A DNA stretch of 64,000 bases. It comes from Pseudomonas furukawaii (GTDB lineage Bacteria > Pseudomonadota > Gammaproteobacteria > Pseudomonadales > Pseudomonadaceae). The stretch is from NCBI RefSeq assembly GCF_002355475.1, contig NZ_AP014862.1:2852001-2916000 (forward strand). The letters run 5' to 3'. A program made the translations under genes and the position numbers. Below are positions 1-8,934 of this stretch, one piece after another. Below the pieces are notes generated by a model that did not search any database, was not told the origin of the DNA, and saw only the letters and a list, made by a program, of their open reading frames with translations. How positions within the stretch are numbered: the stretch's first letter is position 1; every line of letters starts with the position of its first letter.

Positions 1-698
1 AAGTGGTCCGGGTGGGCGCAGTTGATCATGTAGTAGGCCGGGTAGCCGGCGGTCGCCGCATCCACCTGTTCGATGGCCGCCTGCAGGGACTGGCCGGTGG
101 GCAGGCGCCCATCGGTCTCCACGGTGAAGGAGATGACCACGGGCATCCGCGCATCCCGGGCCGCCAGGGCGATGCCGACGGCCTCTTCCACGTAGTTCAT
201 GGTGAGGGCGCTGACCAGGTCGGCGGAGGTTTCGGCGAAGAGCTCCACCTGTTCGCTGTGGTAGTGCCGGGCCTGCTCCTCGTCCATCGCCTCATCGGCG
301 ACATAGCCGTCGCCCCGGGGGCCTACACAGCCGCTTATGACCATGGGCGCGCGCCCGCCGGCCCGTTCGTCGCGCAGACCCTGCAGCAGGGCGATGGCCT
401 GGCGGTTGGCCGTCGCCAGGCCCTGGGGCGTGAAGCCGAGTTGCCTCGCCCAGTCGGGATTGGCGCGCCAGGTGGGGCTTTCCAGGATCAGCCCGGTGTC
501 GTGGTGGCTGGCGATGGCGCAGTAGGCACGGAAGTACCGGCGCAGGGCTTCCTGCCCGTCGGGATAGTTGAGCAGGACGAAGGCGGCGAAGTCGGGAAGG
601 GCGATGCCCTCGTGGAAGACCAGGGTGGTTTCGATGCCGCCGTCGGTGAGGAACAGTTCACCCTCCAGTTGTGGCAGGGCGTTGCGGAAGTGGGTCAT
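1..698 (-). CDS. homocysteine S-methyltransferase family protein (3' end outside window)
   Basis: The reverse strand from an ATG at 698 reads continuously to the window edge, so the C-terminus is missing. The N-terminus (MTHFRNALPQLEGELFLTDGGIET) carries the typical LTDGG opening of homocysteine S-methyltransferases. Later come ISGCVGPRGDGY and, near the edge, YMINCAHPDH, whose Cys is the first of the zinc-binding cysteines of this family. Family members transfer a methyl group from S-methylmethionine or a related donor to homocysteine in the cytosol; the donor here cannot be told. A GGAG sits 9 nt before the ATG. The 240 bp upstream is very GC-rich and I see no clear promoter there. The overall family call is strong; whether it is MmuM proper is not settled. 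Confidence 0.85.
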   Translation of the reverse strand, partial: MTHFRNALPQLEGELFLTDGGIETTLVFHEGIALPDFAAFVLLNYPDGQEALRRYFRAYCAIASHHDTGLILESPTWRANPDWARQLGFTPQGLATANRQAIALLQGLRDERAGGRAPMVISGCVGPRGDGYVADEAMDEEQARHYHSEQVELFAETSADLVSALTMNYVEEAVGIALAARDARMPVVISFTVETDGRLPTGQSLQAAIEQVDAATAGYPAYYMINCAHPDH

Positions 699-938
699 GG
701 CCGGGGACTCCAGGACCTGTAGGGGGATCGATTCCCGCCCCGGCGGGTTCTGGCGCAAAGGGGGCGGGCAGCCGGTTCGGCCTCGGGCGGGTTATTCGAT
801 CCCTGGCGTGGCCCGCAGGCCGGGCGCCGGGCGGTTCCCGGGCCCGACGCTCATCAAGGAAGGCTAGCACCCGCGCGGAGCGGGAATCGCGTGGCCGGAT
901 GGGTGGGAGTCCGTGCGCACGCTCCTGCGGGCGGCCCG

Positions 939-2090
939 TCAGGGCCGCGTGGCGTCGGTGGCGTCGTTGCGTTCGTGACGGTAGGCGCTCACGGCCTCGT
1001 ACACCGCCTTGCGCAGGCGGTTGATGCCGCCGATGGGGCGGTGCTCGGGGAGGGCGTGCCAGGGGTTGAAGGACAGGTTGTCACAGGCGAGGTTCTGCTC
1101 CCGGCTGTCGAAGTCCTGGGGCGGCAGCGTGATCCGCGCGACGGTCACGAAGGGGGAGACGGACTCGTCCCATTGGACGCTGGTGTCCTCGATGGGCATG
1201 TAGTGCTGGGGATTCTGCTTCTGCACCTGGAAGGCGAAGCAGGCCGGCACACGGTCCAGGGAGAGCTGCTGGTAGAGCGCGCCGCGGAGGAAGTTGGGCA
1301 GCGCGGTGTTCTGTTCCGGCAGGGTGTAGGGCGGGCAGCTCTGCGGATCGGGGATGACCCTGTACTTGATGTTGGCCTCGCCCAGCTTGTAGGGGGAGAT
1401 GGAGCTGTAGGTGGCGTCCACCGGGCTGTCCGGCGCGGGAGCCAGGGTCTGCAGGGCGATGAACAGGTGGCGGATCTCCCAGGTGCGCGGGTCCCAGCCG
1501 GGGAAGAAGGCGCCGACCTTCTGGCCGTTGGCCTGGGCGTTGAAGTTCTGTCGGTACTGGGCCACGTCGCGGACGAAGAAGACCGGGTGGTTGAACATCA
1601 CGAAGTCCTGCTCGGACTGGTGCGCCGGACTCTTCATCAGCTTCTCGCCGGGCACGTCCAGCAGCTTGATGGCCATGCCACGGGCGTCGCGGGCGCTGTC
1701 GAACTGCGGGTAGGCGTTGCCGTTGGACAGGCGCATCACCGCTTGCCAGGTCCGGCCCGGTTCGGCGAAGACGCCGGCACGCAGGTCGCTGGCGATGTCC
1801 GGCAGGACCCTGACCTCCGCCTTCACGCAGCCGTGGGCCTTGGCGTGAGCGTCGCGCAGCACGCGGGTGTTGTCGCGGTGCTGTTCGACGATGCGCACCG
1901 CGTCTTCGATGATGGCGCGGGTGTGGGCCGCCTCGTCGGGGGGGATGACCTCCTCGCTGGGCACCGGGCCGGAGAACTTCCAGCCGTAGTAGGCCTTGCC
2001 GATCAGCCAGCCGCCGAGGCCGACGACCACAAGGATGAGAAGGAGCTTGCCTAGCAATCGGCCGAGCCAGAGCCAGAGGCGCTTGAGCAT
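939..2090 (-). CDS. membrane-anchored catalase-like haem protein
   Basis: This 383-residue protein has an N-terminal membrane anchor (about residues 5-32, Leu/Val/Gly rich), so the body is probably periplasmic. The body resembles the catalase core: AHAKAHGCVKAEV (residues 81-93) matches the distal-His segment of catalases, and ARDARGMAIKLLDVPG matches the conserved ARDPRGFAVKF region. I cannot find the classical proximal haem-Tyr motif (RxxxYxDT), so true catalase activity is doubtful; a peroxidase or fatty-acid hydroperoxide activity, as in other catalase-like proteins, is possible. It lies 40 bp downstream of the di-haem peroxidase-like gene on the same strand, so the two are probably co-transcribed and act together on peroxides in the periplasm (inference). 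Confidence 0.75.
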   Translation of the reverse strand: MLKRLWLWLGRLLGKLLLILVVVGLGGWLIGKAYYGWKFSGPVPSEEVIPPDEAAHTRAIIEDAVRIVEQHRDNTRVLRDAHAKAHGCVKAEVRVLPDIASDLRAGVFAEPGRTWQAVMRLSNGNAYPQFDSARDARGMAIKLLDVPGEKLMKSPAHQSEQDFVMFNHPVFFVRDVAQYRQNFNAQANGQKVGAFFPGWDPRTWEIRHLFIALQTLAPAPDSPVDATYSSISPYKLGEANIKYRVIPDPQSCPPYTLPEQNTALPNFLRGALYQQLSLDRVPACFAFQVQKQNPQHYMPIEDTSVQWDESVSPFVTVARITLPPQDFDSREQNLACDNLSFNPWHALPEHRPIGGINRLRKAVYEAVSAYRHERNDATDATRP

Positions 2091-2130
2091 GGGGCTGGGG
2101 TCCTTTGTCTGCTTCAGGGACGGCGAGGAC

Positions 2131-4005
2131 TCAGCCCTCGCACTTGGGTCCCGGGGTCCAGGGGCGGGGTTCGACCGGGGTAAGCCCGGCTTCGAGTTCG
2201 GGGTTGCCCAGCACCTTGAGGTACTCGATCAGTGCCAGCCGCTCCTCGGGTTCGAGGAAGCGGCCGATCACGCCGTCCTGGCGACAGCCGTCGCGGAATT
2301 CGTGGCCGCCGTTGCCGTTGCCCTTGATGCGGGTATCCAGCAGGAAGGCGCCGGGGAATTCGGCGGTCTGGAAGCCGACGAACGTCGGATCGAACTCGAA
2401 GCTGCCCACGTGGAACTGGGTGGCGCGTTCGTTGACCGGCGAGAGCAGCTGGAACAGGGTCGGCACGGAACCGTTATGCAGGAAGGGCGGCGTGGCCCAG
2501 ATGCCGTCCAGGGGGCGTGGCTTGTAGCCGCGCTTTTCCTGGACGCCGATGGGCAGGCCAAAGCCGTCCATCCGGGCGCGCTCCTCGCCGGTGATGCCCG
2601 CCTGGCGGTAGGCCTGGTTCTCGACGAAGGCGGTGATGTAGGCCAGGCCCTGGGCGCTGGAAATGCTCTTGAAGTCGATCCGGTCCAGGCTGCCCTCGAA
2701 CAGTTTCACGTCGAGCCGGGCCAGTTGTTCGCGGGTCCAGCCCAGCTTGCTGATATCGAAACGGTGGTCGGCGATGTTGTCAGCGGTGGTGGAGTCCGTG
2801 CCGATTTCCTCGATGGGGATCACGCGCATGTGCCATTCGGGATCACGGGCCGGGGCCATGCGTTGCTCCGGCGGCACCACCCTGGGGGCGTGGCAGTAGG
2901 CGCAGTTCTCGGTGAACAGGGCGCGTCCCTGGCTGGCGCGGGCCAGGTCGACCTTGCCGAAGACCTCTTCCGGCCAGCGTGGCGGGCCGAGCTTCTTCAG
3001 GGTTTCTTCCAGGGTGTGCAGATCGCGCACGCGGACGCCGGAGGCGTAACGCTCGTCTTCCGCTACGGCGCTGCCGTCCTCCTGGAACAGGTGCAGGGTG
3101 GCACCCACACCCAGGGCTTCCCCGATGTTGCGGGCCATGGGCTGCATGGCGGAGGCGTTCCATTGCACCCAGTCGAACTTCCAGATGTCCCAGAGGTGCG
3201 GGTAGCTCACCGGTGCGTCCGCCACGCGGTAGTTGGCCGGGTCGATGGCGTCGCCGTAGACGCTGTTGGCGATGCGGCCGAAGGCGTCGGTGCGACCGAA
3301 GCCTTCCTCGGTGGGGTAGAGCCCGCGGTGGGTGTCGTTCCAGGCGGTGGCCATCAGGCGGTCGAGGACAGCCTTGAAGTCGCGGCGCAACGCATCCTTG
3401 CCTTCCGGATAGCGCTCGCCGAGCACCGCTTCGGCAAAGCGATCGAACTTCAGCGGGTTGTAGTAGGTGAAGGCCATGCTCATGCCCAGGGCCTGGCCAA
3501 AGGCACCGCCTTTCAGGGTGGGCACGGTGGAGGCCAGGGAATGCAGGGCGGCGCCCCCGTCGATACGCACGGCCTGGCCCTTGAAGCGCAGCTCGCCGGT
3601 GTGGCAGGCGGCGCAGCTGATGTCCAGGTAGTGCTCGCCGGTGTCGGTGTCCTCGTGACGGGTCATGCCGACGGGCAGGTTGCCCGGATTCTGCGGGGTG
3701 GCCTGTTGCTTAGGGTCCACCAGGAAGCCGAAACGGGCCAGGTACTCGGGGCGGGCGAAGCGTTCCCGGGAGAAAGGCAGTTCCAGGGCGGTGAACCACG
3801 CATAGCGCAGCCCCTTAACCGTGGTGCCCTGGGGCGTGTAGTAGTAGGTCTGGCGGTCCTCTTCGCTCCACTGTTCGAGGTAGTGGAGCTGGCTCGCAGG
3901 CTGGTAGCCGGGCAGGTTGGGGTTGGCGATGTAGTAGAGGACGACCGCCAGGCCCGCCAGCAGGAGGAAGAGCAGGGCCCAGAGAATCCGGCGCAGGACA
4001 CGCAT
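2131..4005 (-). CDS. di-haem cytochrome c peroxidase-like protein, membrane anchored
   Basis: The protein has 624 residues with one N-terminal transmembrane helix (about residues 5-26). Two CxxCH haem c motifs are visible: CAACH at residues 131-135 and CAYCH at 368-372. Such spacing and length are typical of the large 'di-haem cytochrome c peroxidase' relatives in Pseudomonas rather than the short (about 330 aa) CcpA. A GIWATPPFLHNGSVPTL segment, which supplies a conserved region in MauG/CcpA-type enzymes, lies in the C-terminal third. Expected role: periplasmic haem oxidoreductase that receives electrons from the respiratory chain; substrate unknown. The ATG is preceded by AAGGAA. It heads a likely two-gene operon with the catalase-like gene and is divergent from the regulator at 4373. 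Confidence 0.85.
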   Translation of the reverse strand: MRVLRRILWALLFLLLAGLAVVLYYIANPNLPGYQPASQLHYLEQWSEEDRQTYYYTPQGTTVKGLRYAWFTALELPFSRERFARPEYLARFGFLVDPKQQATPQNPGNLPVGMTRHEDTDTGEHYLDISCAACHTGELRFKGQAVRIDGGAALHSLASTVPTLKGGAFGQALGMSMAFTYYNPLKFDRFAEAVLGERYPEGKDALRRDFKAVLDRLMATAWNDTHRGLYPTEEGFGRTDAFGRIANSVYGDAIDPANYRVADAPVSYPHLWDIWKFDWVQWNASAMQPMARNIGEALGVGATLHLFQEDGSAVAEDERYASGVRVRDLHTLEETLKKLGPPRWPEEVFGKVDLARASQGRALFTENCAYCHAPRVVPPEQRMAPARDPEWHMRVIPIEEIGTDSTTADNIADHRFDISKLGWTREQLARLDVKLFEGSLDRIDFKSISSAQGLAYITAFVENQAYRQAGITGEERARMDGFGLPIGVQEKRGYKPRPLDGIWATPPFLHNGSVPTLFQLLSPVNERATQFHVGSFEFDPTFVGFQTAEFPGAFLLDTRIKGNGNGGHEFRDGCRQDGVIGRFLEPEERLALIEYLKVLGNPELEAGLTPVEPRPWTPGPKCEG

Positions 4006-4372
4006 CAGACACTTCCTTGTTGATTGTTGGAATTTCCCAGCTTATGCCAACGAACCTGGGTATTGGCAAGGTGCTATTACAGATTTGTCCTAGTCGACGC
4101 GACGTACTTCACGGGCTCACCGAGTCGGCGTTCGTTGTCGGCCAACTCGGCTCAAGAGGCGGGGAAGGCCTCATGGACCCCCGCAAAGGCCCTCTAGTTG
4201 GAAGATTTTCGAGACATTCATGACGCTTCTGTCGAGTTAATCCCCGCCCGGAATCAGCCCTATAGTGAATCGTTCCATAGCGCGTCAAAGTTCTTGCTAG
4301 CGTTACAGCTGTGTATCTCAAAGCCTTGTTTTCATTGGCAAATCAAATTTTTGACGTCAAGGAGGATTCACC
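4006..4372. promoter_or_regulatory. divergent promoter region between peroxidase-like operon and regulator
   Basis: This 367-bp stretch separates the minus-strand peroxidase gene from the plus-strand regulator and has no convincing gene. It is AT-richer toward the regulator (4255-4360). Two palindromes stand out: TGCCAA...TTGGCA at 4045-4068, close to the peroxidase start, and the perfect 10-bp TTGACGTCAA at 4351-4360, directly before the regulator's ribosome binding site. Both could be operators, including an autoregulatory one, but this is only inference. No match to the sigma54 -24/-12 consensus was found. Confidence 0.4.
4359..4365 (+). promoter_or_regulatory. ribosome binding site that decides a TTG start
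   Basis: AAGGAGG lies 7 nt before a TTG at 4373. No nearby in-frame ATG offers comparable spacing, so the regulator most likely starts at this TTG. The motif partly overlaps the TTGACGTCAA palindrome, so a protein bound there would also mask translation signals. Confidence 0.7.
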
Positions 4373-5656
4373 TTGGAAGCCCTCTCCCTCGCACCGCGAC
4401 GTCTGCTTCTGGTGGATCCCTGCGACCAGTGCCGGCGCCTGCAGCCGCACCTGGAGGAGGCGGGCTGGCTGGTGTCAAGCCAGAGCCTGGACCAGGCCCA
4501 GGCGGCCAGCTACGACATCGGCTTGCTGCGCTTGAGGACGGAGCACCTGCTTAGACCCGAAGGGGTCAAGCACCTGATCAGTCGCAGCGGCACCGAGTGG
4601 ATCGCCCTGGTTGACCCGTTGGCCGAGGACGTACAGGGGCTGGACGAGTTCATTGGCGAGTGGTTCTTCGACGCCCTCGCCCTGCCGGTGGACCTGCCTC
4701 GCCTGCAGGGCCTCCTGGGACGGGCCTTCGGCATCGCCCGCTTGCGCGGCATCGGCACCCGCCGGGGGGATCAGCATGAACTCCTGGGCCAGAGCCGGCC
4801 CTTGCGGGAGTTGCGCAAGCAGCTGGCGCGGCTGGGCCCCAGCGACAGGCCGGTGCTGATCCTCGGGGAAAGCGGCAGCGGCAAGGAGCTGGTGGCGAGG
4901 ACCTTGCATCGGATGTCGCGGCGCGTGGGCCAGCCGTTCGTGAGTTTCAACTGCGGCATGCTGCCCGAAGCGGAGACCGCCAACCTGCTGTTCTCCCACC
5001 AGGGAAAGCTGGTCGCGGCCAACGGCGGGACCTTGTTTCTCGACGCCATTCATGACCTTCCGCAGGGGCAGCACGAGCGGTTGCTGAACTGCCTTCGAAA
5101 CAAGGTGCTGCGCCGTGCCGATGGTGAGTCCCAGGCCCTGGACCTGCGGGTGCTGGCCTCCAGCCGCGAGGACCTGGAGGAGCGGGTGGAACAGGGGACC
5201 TTCCATCCCGGCCTGCGTCAGTGGCTGGAGCAGAACCGGCTCACCATCACGCCGCTGCGCAAGCGCCAGGGCGACATCGCCCTGCTGGCCAGCTACTTCG
5301 TCGAGCTCTACAGCCTGGAGGCCGGGCGACGTTCCACCCATTTCAGCGAGGAAGCCCTGGCGGCCATGGTGCGCCACCGTTGGCCGGGCAATGTGCGGGA
5401 GTTGGCCAGCCGGGTCCGTCGGGGCTACGCGCTGGCGGAAGGGGGGCCTATCGAGGCCGATGACCTGGGATTGCACAGCGCCCCGGCGGACGCGGTCCCG
5501 CTGGGTACGCTGGAGGACTACAAGCGCCGGGCGGAGTACCAGGCCCTGTGCGACGCCCTGGCGCACTACAGCAGCAACCTCAGCCATGCGGCCAAGGTGC
5601 TGGGGGTGTCGCGGCCGACCTTCTACCGGTTGCTGCACAAGCACCAGTTGCTCTAG
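4373..5656 (+). CDS. degenerate sigma54-activator-like (VpsR/FleQ-like) Fis-family regulator
   Basis: The 427-residue protein has the layout of a bacterial enhancer-binding protein: an N-terminal receiver-like domain (about 8-120), an AAA+ domain (about 135-370) and a Fis-type HTH (about 400-425). Walker A is GESGSGKE (165-172) and sensor II is WPGNVREL (337-344). Key parts are missing: the GAFTGA loop that contacts sigma54 is deleted (NLLFSHQGKLVAANGGTLFL runs straight through the site), the Walker B glutamate is Ala (TLFLDAI, 220-226), and the region that normally holds the Arg fingers is altered (LRQWLEQNRL). ATP hydrolysis and sigma54 activation are therefore unlikely. VpsR of Vibrio is a known relative type that works without sigma54; by analogy this may bind DNA with sigma70 RNA polymerase, possibly in response to a nucleotide. 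TTG start. The probable target is the divergent peroxidase operon. Confidence 0.8.
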   Translation: MEALSLAPRRLLLVDPCDQCRRLQPHLEEAGWLVSSQSLDQAQAASYDIGLLRLRTEHLLRPEGVKHLISRSGTEWIALVDPLAEDVQGLDEFIGEWFFDALALPVDLPRLQGLLGRAFGIARLRGIGTRRGDQHELLGQSRPLRELRKQLARLGPSDRPVLILGESGSGKELVARTLHRMSRRVGQPFVSFNCGMLPEAETANLLFSHQGKLVAANGGTLFLDAIHDLPQGQHERLLNCLRNKVLRRADGESQALDLRVLASSREDLEERVEQGTFHPGLRQWLEQNRLTITPLRKRQGDIALLASYFVELYSLEAGRRSTHFSEEALAAMVRHRWPGNVRELASRVRRGYALAEGGPIEADDLGLHSAPADAVPLGTLEDYKRRAEYQALCDALAHYSSNLSHAAKVLGVSRPTFYRLLHKHQLL

Positions 5657-5678
5657 GGGCCGGGTGATCGGCTCCGGC

Positions 5679-6275
5679 TCACATGCCGTTGGCGAAAGCG
5701 GGGATGCCCAGGTCGATGGCGGCGCGCACCGGTTTCAGGGCCACGGCGTAGCGGGCGAGGATATCCAGGTCGTAGTCGATCCGGTCGCGGATGCGCTGGT
5801 CGTCCTCGCTGGCCGCATCGGTCTCGTTCAGCACTTTTTCGACGCCACGGACGATCAGGTGCTCCGGCAGGTAGCAGAGGCGGCAGTTCTTGTAGCTGGA
5901 GGCCCGCAGTTCGCTGATGGGGTAGCTGCCGCCGATCCCCGAGGAGACGCCTACCAGCAGGCCCGGCTTGTGGGCCAGTTCGGCCTTGCTGGCATAGATG
6001 AAGAAGTTCTTGATGGCCGGACAGGCCATGCCGTTCCACTCGGGGGCGATCACCACCACGGCATCCGCTGCGCGCAGCTGCTGCTGGTACTGGCTCCAGG
6101 GGCCGGTGTCCTCGGCGGGCCAGAGGGGCAGCGGGCCCTGGCCGAGGTCGATGATGGAGCAGCCGTCGGGACTGGCCTTGTCCAGGTCGATCAGGCGCTG
6201 GCGGAGGAAGCGGGCGACCTTGCCCGACTGGCTGTTGGCGCGGCTGGAGCCGGCGATCAGGACGATGTTGAGCAT
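5679..6275 (-). CDS. NADPH-dependent FMN reductase (flavodoxin-like)
   Basis: This 198-residue protein is a single flavodoxin-fold domain. The N-terminal GSSRANSQSGKVA loop binds the FMN phosphate, and PEWNGMACPAIKNF corresponds to the conserved PEYNxSxPxxLKNxID segment of the NADPH-dependent FMN reductase family. It would reduce FMN, quinones or azo compounds with NAD(P)H in the cytosol; the true substrate cannot be told from sequence. It converges on the regulator gene with only 22 bp between their stops, and no terminator hairpin is seen there. The downstream position of the redox pair suggests, but does not prove, a shared oxidative-stress theme. Confidence 0.85.
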   Translation of the reverse strand: MLNIVLIAGSSRANSQSGKVARFLRQRLIDLDKASPDGCSIIDLGQGPLPLWPAEDTGPWSQYQQQLRAADAVVVIAPEWNGMACPAIKNFFIYASKAELAHKPGLLVGVSSGIGGSYPISELRASSYKNCRLCYLPEHLIVRGVEKVLNETDAASEDDQRIRDRIDYDLDILARYAVALKPVRAAIDLGIPAFANGM

Positions 6276-6373
6276 CTGGGGGTTCCTTGTTGAGACCGTG
6301 GCGCAGGCTAGCCGGGGCGAAGACCCGCGGCAAGCGAGCGCACGACAGTTCTGCCTGCGGATTACGCCAGGGC

Positions 6374-6492
6374 TGATGGGTTTCGCTTCGTGTTCGCTCT
6401 ACCCAGCTACGGGGCGGAGGCGTGTGGCGAAGCCCGGTAGGATGGGTAGAGCCTGCGAAACCCATCGAGGCCGGCTGATGGGTTTCGCTTCG
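6374..6492. repeat. palindromic extragenic repeat (REP-like), two and a half units
   Basis: GATGGGTTTCGC...GCTCTACCCA at 6374-6405 is followed by its inverted copy TGGGTAGAGC-CT-GCGAAACCCATC at 6443-6466, and a third half-unit GATGGGTTTCGCTTCG starts at 6477. The arms pair almost perfectly, so the DNA or RNA can fold into a long hairpin. Short families of this kind, containing a 'GGATGGGTAGAGC...CGAAACCCATC' core, are common between Pseudomonas genes. It lies downstream of the tlpQ-like gene and upstream of the FMN reductase gene. The rest of 6276-6547 shows nothing else. Confidence 0.75.
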
Positions 6493-6547
6493 CTACGTAA
6501 TCAACCCTTGAAGCAGGCTACACCGGCTGCGCGTGCTTCAGGCCGCC

Positions 6548-8692
6548 TCAGGCGCGGAACTGGTCCATCAGGCCCTGCTGGTGGTTGGCCAGGCGGTTCA
6601 GGGCCTGGCTGACCTGGGCGGATTCCTCGGCCTGGCCGGAGAGGGATTCGGTCACGTCGCGGATGGCCGCCACGTTGCGGTTGATCTCCTCGGCCACGGC
6701 GCTCTGTTCCTCGGCGGCGCTGGCGATCTGCAGGTTCATGTCGGTGATCACGGTCACCGCGTTGCCGATCCGTTGCAGGGCGGCCACGGCCTGCTCCACC
6801 TGCTCCACGCTGCCCTGGGCCTGGCGGTGGCTGCTGTGCATCGAACCCACCACTTCGCGGGTACCGTGCTGCAGGCCTTCGATCACCTGGCGGATTTCCT
6901 CCACCGAGTCCTGGGTGCGCCTGGCCAGGTTGCGCACCTCGTCGGCCACCACGGCGAAGCCCCGGCCCGCCTCGCCGGCGCGGGCGGCCTCGATGGCGGC
7001 GTTGAGGGCCAGCAGGTTGGTCTGCTCGGCGATGGCGCGGATCACCTCCAGCACCGAGCCGATCTGCTCGCTGCTGTTGGCCAGGGCCTGCACTTCTTCC
7101 ATGGCCGCGCTCATCTCGCTGGCCAGCTGTTCGATGGCGCTGGTGGTGCGGCCGATCACGCCGAGGCCTTCGCGGGTGGCCTGGTCGGCGCCCCGTGCGG
7201 CTTCGGCGGCCTGGGCGGCGCTGCGGGCGACGTCCTGGGCGGTGGCGCTCATTTCGTGGGAGGCGGTGGCGACCTGGTCCACTTCGCGGAACTGCTGCTG
7301 CATGCCGGCGCTGGTCTGGCTGGCGATGGCGGCGGACTGGTCGGCGGTGCCCCGGGCGTCCTGCACCGAGCGTTTGACGTCGGCGATGGTGGGCTGGAGC
7401 TTGTCGAGGAAGCGGTTGAACCAGCCGGCCAGCTCGCCGAGTTCGTCCTGGCGGGCGTAATCGAGGCGACGGGTGAGGTCGCCTTCGCCGCTGGCGATAT
7501 CCCTGAGCATGCCGGCGACGCCCTGGATCGGCCGGGTCACGCCGCGCGCGGTGAGCCAGACCAGCAGCAGGCCGGCGATGGCGGCCAGGATGCCGATCAG
7601 CAGGCCGGTGAGGTTGGCGGCCTGGTTCTGGGCACTCAGCTTGGCGTCGAGCTCCAGTGCGGGCGCCAACAGCACCTGTTCGGGAACCTCCAGCAGGACG
7701 CTCCAGGGCGCGGCGGTGGGGATCGGCTTGAAGGGTTCCATCACCCGCAGCAGGCCGTCGTGCTGCATTTCCAAGGCCTTGCCGGCCTGGAGGTTGCCGG
7801 CCAGTTCCCCGGCGTTGGCGCCGAAGGCCTTGTCCAGCTTGGCGCTGAGCAGGCTGGCGTCCCGGCTGTGTCCCGCGAGCAGGCCGGCCGGGCTGAGGAT
7901 GCTGACGTGGCCGTTGCCTTCGTACAGCTCGCGGTTACCGGCGACGCTGAGTTGCTGGAGCCGCTCCAGGCTGATGTCGAGACCCATGACGCCGACGGTC
8001 TTGCCGTCCAGTTGCAGCGGGAAGGCGATGCTGGTCATGAGGATCTGGCGGTCCCCGACGTTATCGAAGTAGGGGTCCAGCACGCAGGACTGTCCGGTTT
8101 TCATCGGGCAGGTGTACCAGGCGTTATAGGGAGCGCCGCTGGGGCCGGTGCTGCTGTCGGCCAGCAGTTCCTCGGTCATGGATTCCGATTCCAGCGTGCC
8201 GGGGGTGGGCTGTGCCCAGTAGAGGGAGAAGCGGCCCTTGTCGTTGCTGCCCAGCTCCGGCTGGTCGACGAAGAGTTCGTCCTTGCCGTCGAGGGCGTTG
8301 GGCTCGAACACCAGGTAGAGGCCGAGGATCTCGGGATTGGCTTCCAGGCTGGTGCGCACCTGGCGCGTCAGGTCCTCGCGCAGGTCGAAGGCGTCGAGGA
8401 AGCGTTTCTCGGCCTGCTCCTTGAGGAACAGCACCTGCCGGGAGAAACCCTTGCCGTACTGGTAGTTGTCCATGAAGTAGCGCTGGATGCGGATCGCCTG
8501 GAGCTCGGCGCGGGCCTGCAGGCGCAGGCGGGCGCTCTGCTCGAGCATCTGGCGGCTGTCGGCCTGGACCAGGCTGGCGCTGCGTTGGGATTGGTACAGG
8601 GACGAACCGACCAGCAGGCTCACGATGGCCAGCAGGCAGAGGCCGGCGAGCAGGGTGATCTTCCACTGGATGGACAGTCGATTGAACGGCAT
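6548..8692 (-). CDS. tlpQ: methyl-accepting chemotaxis protein, dCache type (TlpQ-like)
   Basis: The chosen ATG at 8692 has AAGGA 7 nt upstream and begins [17 protein letters not shown], giving 714 residues; a longer frame upstream lacks a ribosome binding site. Order: TM1 (about 10-30), a large periplasmic sensing region of about 330 residues that fits a double Cache domain, TM2 ([19 protein letters not shown]), HAMP, then a cytoplasmic signalling domain with the invariant hairpin tip [20 protein letters not shown]. It lacks a C-terminal CheR-binding pentapeptide. By position and length it matches P. aeruginosa TlpQ (PA2654), a receptor reported for ethylene, polyamines and histamine; the ligand here is inferred from that only. 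Confidence 0.85.
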   Translation of the reverse strand: MPFNRLSIQWKITLLAGLCLLAIVSLLVGSSLYQSQRSASLVQADSRQMLEQSARLRLQARAELQAIRIQRYFMDNYQYGKGFSRQVLFLKEQAEKRFLDAFDLREDLTRQVRTSLEANPEILGLYLVFEPNALDGKDELFVDQPELGSNDKGRFSLYWAQPTPGTLESESMTEELLADSSTGPSGAPYNAWYTCPMKTGQSCVLDPYFDNVGDRQILMTSIAFPLQLDGKTVGVMGLDISLERLQQLSVAGNRELYEGNGHVSILSPAGLLAGHSRDASLLSAKLDKAFGANAGELAGNLQAGKALEMQHDGLLRVMEPFKPIPTAAPWSVLLEVPEQVLLAPALELDAKLSAQNQAANLTGLLIGILAAIAGLLLVWLTARGVTRPIQGVAGMLRDIASGEGDLTRRLDYARQDELGELAGWFNRFLDKLQPTIADVKRSVQDARGTADQSAAIASQTSAGMQQQFREVDQVATASHEMSATAQDVARSAAQAAEAARGADQATREGLGVIGRTTSAIEQLASEMSAAMEEVQALANSSEQIGSVLEVIRAIAEQTNLLALNAAIEAARAGEAGRGFAVVADEVRNLARRTQDSVEEIRQVIEGLQHGTREVVGSMHSSHRQAQGSVEQVEQAVAALQRIGNAVTVITDMNLQIASAAEEQSAVAEEINRNVAAIRDVTESLSGQAEESAQVSQALNRLANHQQGLMDQFRA

Positions 8693-8934
8693 TGGGATTT
8701 CCTTCTGTCTCGTCGGAACTGCATTCGTTATCGGCGCCGGTGCCGGTTGCTTGACGCCAGGACGACGAATAGCCGTGCGAAATGCACGAGGGCGCAATTT
8801 GCAGGCAAGAATTATGCACACTCCGAACGATATTCCGAACGCTTTTGACAGGAGGTGCCGCGTTCGGCAGAGTGCGCGCTTTTTTTCGCGGCGAAGCCGC
8901 GTCTTGCGTGGCCGGGATATCCCGAGGAGGAATG
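8693..8934. promoter_or_regulatory. divergent promoter region of tlpQ-like gene and antiporter gene
   Basis: About 240 bp separate the two starts. The middle (8780-8850) is AT-richer and likely holds the promoters. A CGCGGC-GAA-GCCGCG hairpin at 8887-8901 sits in the 5' leader of the antiporter gene, preceded rather than followed by a T run, so it is not a forward terminator. Confidence 0.35.

Noticed and set aside
891-2054. Long plus-strand open frame of 387 codons opposite the catalase-like gene
   Set aside because: Antisense to a gene with clear family motifs; low-complexity Gly/Val/Ala composition caused by GC-rich codon shadows and no ribosome binding site.
1996-4023. 675-codon plus-strand frame opposite the di-haem peroxidase gene
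   Set aside because: The opposite strand encodes two CxxCH motifs and a normal membrane anchor; this frame has no recognisable domain.
4063-4078. TTGGCAAGGTGCTATT as a sigma54 -24/-12 promoter
   Set aside because: The GG and GC dinucleotides are not at the required 10-bp separation.
8887-8901. CGCGGC-GAA-GCCGCG hairpin as a rho-independent terminator on the plus strand
   Set aside because: The T run precedes instead of follows the stem, so it does not fit a forward terminator; it remains only a leader hairpin.
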